The notes under the pieces were generated by a model that searched no databases, was not told the DNA's origin, and was given only the letters and a program-made list of their open reading frames with translations. Below, in pieces: positions 59,254 to 64,000 of a DNA stretch of 64,000 nt (the first letter of the stretch is position 1; each line of letters starts with the position of its first letter). Source of the stretch: Variovorax boronicumulans (GTDB taxonomy: Bacteria > Pseudomonadota > Gammaproteobacteria > Burkholderiales > Burkholderiaceae_C); NCBI RefSeq assembly GCF_019352895.1, contig NZ_JAAAFX010000004.1, forward strand, positions 2,536,971 to 2,600,970, in the 5' to 3' direction. Both the position numbers and the translations under genes were made by a program.

Positions 59254-60809
59254 GTGGCAAGCGCCGCGCACCGACGAACACAACCATGAACACGACCATG
59301 AACCGCACCAACCGCACCACCCGCCTGGCGGCCGCCCTCGTCTGCGCCGCCGCCGGCACGCTGGCCTTCGGCGCCCACGCCGCCGGCGAAGCCAAGAACG
59401 TGATCTTCTTCCTCGGCGATGGCATGGGCCCGGTCACCGTGACCGCCGCGCGCATCTACAAGGGCGAGAAGCAGCTGGCCGCCAAGCCCGGCACGCTGGC
59501 GAGCTCCGAACGCGCCACCCTCGTCATGCAGTCGCTGCCCTACGCGGCGCGTGTGAAGACCTTCTCGCTCGACGGCCAGACCACCGACAGCGCACCCTCG
59601 ATGGCCGCCTACATGACGGGCGTGAAGATGCGCAACGAAGTGATCTCGATGTCGAGCGACACCGTCGCGGTCGACAGCAGCGGCAAGCAATACATCAGCG
59701 GCGAAGACACCACCTGCCAGCCGACCAACGGCAAGGCCGCCGACACGCTGCTCGAGCTGGCCAAGGCCAAGGGCCGGGCGGTCGGCGCGGTGTCGACCAC
59801 GCGCGTCGGCCATGCCACGCCGGCCACCACCTATGCCCACATCTGCAACCGCAACGGCTACAACACCATCGCCGAGCAGAGCGTGCCGGGCCATGCCAAC
59901 TACAACCCCAAGCTGCTCGACGGCATCGACGTGCTGATGGGTGGCGGCCAGCGCAACTACCTGGTCGGCGCCGGCACCAAGCGCACCGACGGCGTCGACC
60001 TCGTGGCCGCGATGAAGGCCAAGGGCTATGCCTACGTCGACACCGGCACCCAGCTCAAGGCCGTCGACACGGCCGCCACGGGCAAGCTGCTCGGCCTGTT
60101 CTCGCCGAGCGAGATGGCTTACGAGCTGGACCGCGTGAAGCAGAAGCTCGACCAGCCCAGCCTGTCGGACATGACCGAGAAGGCACTCGGCGTGCTGAGC
60201 AAGAACGACAAGGGCTTCTTCCTGATGGTCGAAGGCGGCCGCATCGACCATGCGCTGCACGGCACCAACGCCAAGCGCGCGCTGGAAGACACGCTGGCCT
60301 TCGACGCGGCCATCCAGACCGCGCTCGACATCATGAACAAGAAGGACCCGGGCCTGAAGAACACGCTGGTGGTGGTCACGGCCGACCATGACCACGCGAT
60401 GGCCTTCAACGGCTACCCGAAGATCGGCAACCCGATCCTGGGCCTGGTCAACGGCTACGCCGACGGCAAGCCGACCAAGGCCGCGGACGGCAAGCCCTAC
60501 ACCACGCTGGTGTTCGGCAACGGTGGGCGGCCCAACGCCACGCCCTCGAGCCAAGTCAACGCCGAAGACGGCAACAAGCCCTGGATCGCGCCCGCACGCG
60601 GCCCGTTGCGCGACGACCAGAGCGCGATGGACACCACCGACGACAACTACCTGCAGGAAGTCGGCATCAACCTCGGCACGCCCGGCGCGGAAACCCACGG
60701 CGGCGGCGACGTGATGCTGTTCGCGGGCGGCGCGGGCTCGAAGCTCTTCAAGGGCACCGTGGAGAACACCAAGGTGTTCAACAAGGTTCGCGAAGCGGCC
60801 GGCCTGTGA
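59250..60809 (+). CDS. Alkaline phosphatase, second copy, Sec-exported
   Basis: 519 residues from a GTG at 59250 overlapping the previous stop; ATG codons at 59286 or 59298 would shorten the N-terminus by 12 or 16. A signal peptide (RLAAALVCAAAGTLAFGAHA) ends near residue 44 with AHA^AGEAK; no lipid Cys. The catalytic core TDSAPSMAAYMTG and FFLGDGMG match the first copy, to which it is clearly related. Tandem arrangement suggests duplication followed by divergence of the anchor. Confidence 0.93.
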   Translation: MSGKRRAPTNTTMNTTMNRTNRTTRLAAALVCAAAGTLAFGAHAAGEAKNVIFFLGDGMGPVTVTAARIYKGEKQLAAKPGTLASSERATLVMQSLPYAARVKTFSLDGQTTDSAPSMAAYMTGVKMRNEVISMSSDTVAVDSSGKQYISGEDTTCQPTNGKAADTLLELAKAKGRAVGAVSTTRVGHATPATTYAHICNRNGYNTIAEQSVPGHANYNPKLLDGIDVLMGGGQRNYLVGAGTKRTDGVDLVAAMKAKGYAYVDTGTQLKAVDTAATGKLLGLFSPSEMAYELDRVKQKLDQPSLSDMTEKALGVLSKNDKGFFLMVEGGRIDHALHGTNAKRALEDTLAFDAAIQTALDIMNKKDPGLKNTLVVVTADHDHAMAFNGYPKIGNPILGLVNGYADGKPTKAADGKPYTTLVFGNGGRPNATPSSQVNAEDGNKPWIAPARGPLRDDQSAMDTTDDNYLQEVGINLGTPGAETHGGGDVMLFAGGAGSKLFKGTVENTKVFNKVREAAGL

Positions 60810-61516
60810 CCCCGACCGCGACACTGAAGACGCTGCTCGCAGCGGCGGCCCTGGCGGGCCTGCCACTGGCCGCCAGCGCCGCGGGCGATGCCGCGGCGCC
60901 CGACCAGAACCTGCGCATCAGCCACCATGTGCTGACGATCGGCAAGGACGGCGTGCAGCGCGAGAGCCGCTACGCCGACCTGATGTTCCGCCGCGCCGAT
61001 TCGGTGTGGGTCGAGCGCGAGCTGCCGCCGGCACTGCGCGAGGACCATGCGCACGAGGCCCGCGAGGGCAAGGTGCACATCGGCCACGCGCATGCCGACA
61101 ACACCGCGGCGCCGCTGTGGGTGCGGCGCGATGCGGGCGGCACGGTGCAGGTGGGGATGGTGCTGCGCCAGCAGCGCAAGCTGATCGAGGTCGATGCGGC
61201 CAACTACGGCAACGTCGGCTACAACGGTTCGTGGGCCAACGCCTACTGGCTGGTCGACCCGGCGAGCCTCAAGCGCATGAAGGACCTGGGCGCGGCCGGC
61301 AAGGGCGTGCAGCGCTACGAACTGCAGCAGGGCGAGAGCACGCTGCGCATCGACTGGGACGTGGCGGGCCGCTACGCGCGCAAGATCGAGCAGCGCAACG
61401 CGCACGGCACCTCGCTCAACGTGATGACCGCCGCGGCCATCGCGGCGCCGAAGACGCTGCCCTGGCAGCAGGTCGGCGGCTACGAGCGCGGCGAGTACTC
61501 CGACCTGCTGGACTGA
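60806..61516 (+). CDS. Exported protein of unknown function, coupled to alkaline phosphatases
   Basis: 236 residues from a GTG at 60806 overlapping the phosphatase stop. A signal peptide (LKTLLAAAALAGLPLAASA) leads to a His-rich mature part (ISHHVLTIGKDG, DHAHEAREGKVHIGHAHADNTAA) that could bind metal. No known domain is recognised. Co-transcription with the phosphatases suggests a helper role, for example metal delivery; this is speculation. Confidence 0.75.
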   Translation: MTPTATLKTLLAAAALAGLPLAASAAGDAAAPDQNLRISHHVLTIGKDGVQRESRYADLMFRRADSVWVERELPPALREDHAHEAREGKVHIGHAHADNTAAPLWVRRDAGGTVQVGMVLRQQRKLIEVDAANYGNVGYNGSWANAYWLVDPASLKRMKDLGAAGKGVQRYELQQGESTLRIDWDVAGRYARKIEQRNAHGTSLNVMTAAAIAAPKTLPWQQVGGYERGEYSDLLD

Positions 61517-61547
61517 ACGGCCGGGCGGCCGTGCTTCGGCCGACCGC

Positions 61548-61907
61548 TCAGATCACCAGGTCCTGCTCGACGCTCAGCACCTTGCGCCGCGCCAGCGCCA
61601 GGTTCGACTTGGCCTTGTCGAGCACCACGTAGAGGAACAGGCCCTCCTGCTTCACCATCGGGCGCAGGATGTGGTACTGCTTGCCGAGCGTGATCAGGAT
61701 GTCCTCGATCGCGTCGTTGATGCCCAGCGAGCGCATCGTCTTGAGCTTGGCGCGCACGACTTCGGTGTTGCCCGCGGCAGCCACCTCGAGGTCGAGGCCC
61801 GAGCCGATCTGGCCCAGGATCATCCCGCTTTCCGAATCGACCAGGGCAGCGCACATGGCGCCGTCGCTGGTCATCAGGTCGTCCATGGATTGCTTGATGG
61901 TTGCCAT
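61548..61907 (-). CDS. Roadblock/LC7 domain protein, second copy
   Basis: 119 residues. Roadblock fold: MDDLMTSDGAMCAALVDSESGMILGQIG, TVVRAKLKTMRSL-like helix and HILRPMVKQEGLFLYVVLDKAK. Members act as GTPase partners. Last of four genes on the minus strand, 87 bases downstream of the first Roadblock gene. Confidence 0.9.
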   Translation of the reverse strand: MATIKQSMDDLMTSDGAMCAALVDSESGMILGQIGSGLDLEVAAAGNTEVVRAKLKTMRSLGINDAIEDILITLGKQYHILRPMVKQEGLFLYVVLDKAKSNLALARRKVLSVEQDLVI

Positions 61908-61994
61908 TTCATTTCCTCGTTGAGTTCATCGCCCGTTGAAAAAGCCGCCGCCCGGGCGAGAGACGGGCGCCGGCGATGGATCCGTGTGGCGTGC

Positions 61995-62378
61995 TCAGGC
62001 CTGCGCCAGCGTGCGCGCGGCCTGCTTGGCGAAGTACAGGACCTGGCCGATGACGGCGTCGCGCCCGGCGACCACGCTCAGGATCAGGTCAACCTCGCGA
62101 TGGCGCGCCTGCACCATCACCACATGGCCGTTGGCCGCCTCGACCGTCACGCTGGTGCAGGCGCCGAGATTGCTTTCCTCGCCCGACAGCGAACCGAGCG
62201 CCGCCAGCGAACTGGCCACGGCCGACAGCTGCGCGACCTTGGCGGTGTTCTCGATGCGGCCCGTGACCTCGAAGCCGTCTTCGGTGGACACCACCACGGC
62301 CTTGACGCCCTTGACTTCGCGCATGAGGCTGTCGACGGTGGCCTGTGCCACGGCGTGGATGTGGGGAGAAATGTTCAT
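61995..62378 (-). CDS. Roadblock/LC7 domain protein, first copy
   Basis: 127 residues. MREVKGVKAVVVSTEDGFEVTG followed by KVAQLSAVASSLAALGSLSG and HVVMVQARHREVDLILSVVAG are the Roadblock elements, as in MglB. Overlaps the GTPase stop by four bases (ATGA), as expected for a GAP-GTPase pair. Confidence 0.92.
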   Translation of the reverse strand: MNISPHIHAVAQATVDSLMREVKGVKAVVVSTEDGFEVTGRIENTAKVAQLSAVASSLAALGSLSGEESNLGACTSVTVEAANGHVVMVQARHREVDLILSVVAGRDAVIGQVLYFAKQAARTLAQA

Positions 62379-62920
62379 GCGCGGCTGTCCGACAGGGATC
62401 GGGATTCAAGCTGGAGGAGGAGAAGGTCGAGCAGTTGGAGCACCTGCGCGCGGTCGCGCACATCGACCGGCAGCACCGGGCACACCACGCCGCGCGCGGC
62501 CATGTGGCGACCGTGGGTGTCGATGGCCGGCGACGCATGGGTCTCGGTGCGGCCGATGCCGACCACGCAGGCCGAGCGGTCGATCAACCCGGCAAAGCCG
62601 TCGAGGTACATGTCGAGGTCGGCCAGTGGATCGGGGCGGCTGTTGTCGATCAGGATCACCAGGCCGAGCGCACCGCGCGCCAGGATGTCCCACATGAAGG
62701 CGAAGCGCGGCTGTCCCGGCGTGCCGTAGAGGCGCAGGCGCTCGCCGTTGTCCAGCGTCAGTTCGCCGTAGTCCAGGCCGACGGTGGTGGTGGCCTTGTC
62801 CACCGATTCGTCGGTGTTGCGCACGTCGGTGCGCAGCGGGCCGATCTCGCTGACGGCGGCGATGGCCGTGGTCTTTCCGGCCCCCATGGTTCCGGAAAAA
62901 AGGATCTTGTGTTCGATCAT
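62375..62920 (-). CDS. Ras-like small GTPase (MglA/COG2229 type) with altered G4 motif
   Basis: 181 residues. G1 GTMGAGKTT (10-18), G2 ATTTVGLDYGE, G3 YGTPGQPRF (65-73) are clear. The G4 region is GIGRTE at 121-126 instead of NKxD, so guanine specificity may differ. Paired with Roadblock partners downstream and an unknown protein upstream. Confidence 0.88.
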   Translation of the reverse strand: MIEHKILFSGTMGAGKTTAIAAVSEIGPLRTDVRNTDESVDKATTTVGLDYGELTLDNGERLRLYGTPGQPRFAFMWDILARGALGLVILIDNSRPDPLADLDMYLDGFAGLIDRSACVVGIGRTETHASPAIDTHGRHMAARGVVCPVLPVDVRDRAQVLQLLDLLLLQLESRSLSDSRA

Positions 62921-63612
62921 GAGGCGGCGCCTGGAAGCAGGCCGAGGCGGCGGCGGATCCGCGCAAACAGGCCGGGAAGCGCGGCAACCGGCGCCGGCGC
63001 GCTCGCGGGTCCGGGGCCGCTCGTCTCGTCGAAGCGCAGCAGTTGTGCGCGCTGGAGGTCGTTCAGGAAGGCGAGGCAGACCGATCGCTCGGCGCAGCCG
63101 CGCAGATGCAGTTGCGTGACGGTGCAGGGCCGGCTGACCAGCAGGGTCGCGAGCGCCAGGCGTCCCGGGCCGCGCAACAGGTCCGACGGCGGCCAGCAGC
63201 TCAGCTGGAACGCGCGCTCGTCGTCCGAGATCGGCAACGCGGCGCGTGCCTCGGCCAGGTGCCGTGCCGCGACGATCGAAGCGCCGGCGCGGTTGAGCGC
63301 GTGCTCGAGCGCGTCGGGGTTCAGCGGCAGGCTCAGTTCGGTGTTGGCGGCCCCGGCACGGCCGGCACGCAGGATCGCGGGCGGTGGCTGGCCATCGGAC
63401 AAAGGCTCGCCAGACTCTTGCGCGAAAGGGCCGACGCCTTCTCCGACGATCCGCAGATCGCAGCGCGCGGCATTGAACGACCAATGGTGATGCGTGCGGT
63501 GGTCCAGCAGGCGCACCAGCGATTTCAGCAGCAACTCGTCACGCGGGGGCAGCCCGGCAACGCTCAGGCCCAGGTCGGGCCGCCGCAAGGCAGGGGCGGA
63601 GACATCCGTCAT
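62917..63612 (-). CDS. Protein of unknown function, possible winged-helix, GTPase-module partner
   Basis: 231 residues, first gene of the module. No family recognised. The stretch RLALATLLVSRPCTVTQLHL followed by CLAFLNDLQRAQLLRF could fold as a winged helix like the DUF742-type proteins of conservon modules. The C-terminal region is Pro-rich and ends in a basic helix (FARIRRRLGLL). Overlaps the GTPase gene by four bases. Confidence 0.75.
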   Translation of the reverse strand: MTDVSAPALRRPDLGLSVAGLPPRDELLLKSLVRLLDHRTHHHWSFNAARCDLRIVGEGVGPFAQESGEPLSDGQPPPAILRAGRAGAANTELSLPLNPDALEHALNRAGASIVAARHLAEARAALPISDDERAFQLSCWPPSDLLRGPGRLALATLLVSRPCTVTQLHLRGCAERSVCLAFLNDLQRAQLLRFDETSGPGPASAPAPVAALPGLFARIRRRLGLLPGAAS

Positions 63613-64000
63613 TTCTGGCGCAAATCCACGCCGAATGCCGGCACGCGCAGCCGGGCGGACGACGAGGGGATTTGAATTGGAAAAAGGAATGAATTCATAA
63701 CGGCTGGAAACAATTATCAGCCTTTAGTTACATCCCTGCGCCATTGAAATGCTCTTTTTGCGTCCTTTTCCTCAATTCGAAAGCCCGCGAATGCCCCATC
63801 GAATTAATATCTTTTGATTACATCCTAAAGGCCAAATATCTCGCACGAAATCGCCCGTCGAAATGCACATTTCTCCTCGTACGGAACGTCGGATCAATGC
63901 GATCGAGAGAAATAGACGCATCGAATTCGCCGGCGTGAATTGACACCCGAAAGAATTGAAAAGTTTTCATTTCGGCGCAAGAAAATCGATGCGCAACCGC
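63613..64000. other. AT-rich non-coding region upstream of the GTPase module
   Basis: Clearly lower GC than the rest of the window, with many GAATT and TTTT tracts. ATGAATTCAT at 63689-63698 is palindromic. It probably holds the promoter of the module, but no -35/-10 pair was found. A 64-codon TTG-started frame at 63744-63938 has no support. Confidence 0.6.

Noticed and set aside
63689..63698. Palindrome ATGAATTCAT as an operator
   Set aside because: A 10-bp palindrome in AT-rich DNA is expected by chance and no second site supports it.
63744..63938. 64-residue frame in the AT-rich region
   Set aside because: TTG start, no ribosome site, no recognised domain; AT-rich sequence gives chance frames.

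Overview
The window looks like chromosome of a Comamonadaceae betaproteobacterium, most like Variovorax or a close relative. This rests on the GC-rich coding DNA, a family-4 porin, betaproteobacterial gene content and a dispersed intergenic repeat with a CCGGCTTTGCCGG hairpin of a kind common in that family. This is inference from sequence character, not a database match.

Layout. 1-231 is the 3' end of msrA. 245-10369 (minus strand) is a nine-gene polyol operon: binding protein, two permeases, ATPase, mannitol-type dehydrogenase, fructokinase, SDR polyol dehydrogenase, AraC regulator and xylulokinase. 10597-20520 groups pgi, tal and zwf around an ABC transporter of the AfuABC type, so the transporter may import sugar phosphates. 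Lipocalin and HAD phosphatase genes lie inside this block. 20738-27666 (minus) is a Dpp/Opp-type peptide transporter operon with an embedded M20 amidohydrolase and a good sigma-54 promoter match. Next come a porin, coq7, an OsmC protein, a small-RNA or attenuator-like transcription unit, and ilvA.

32319-43473 encodes a type II secretion system: gspC is divergent from gspGHIJKLMNDEF. It is followed by a 5'-nucleotidase gene and then a phosphate- and lipid-scavenging region (44464-61516). That region holds a small lipoprotein gene coupled to a Tat-exported phospholipase C, an 8-oxoguanine-deaminase-like hydrolase, a Tat-exported lipoxygenase with all five iron-ligand positions, a 2-aminoethylphosphonate-type ABC transporter, an SbmA/YddA-like ABC exporter, queC, two tandem alkaline phosphatases and a small exported protein. 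Several of these genes have upstream 11-bp-periodic TGTCAT repeats that look like PhoB boxes.

61548-63612 (minus) is a compact module of two Roadblock/LC7 proteins, a Ras-like GTPase and a possible winged-helix protein, preceded by an AT-rich non-coding stretch. It resembles the less-studied bacterial Roadblock/GTPase switches and is one of the best candidates here for an undescribed system. The other is the lipoxygenase plus phospholipase pair beside the type II secretion genes and PhoB-like sites.
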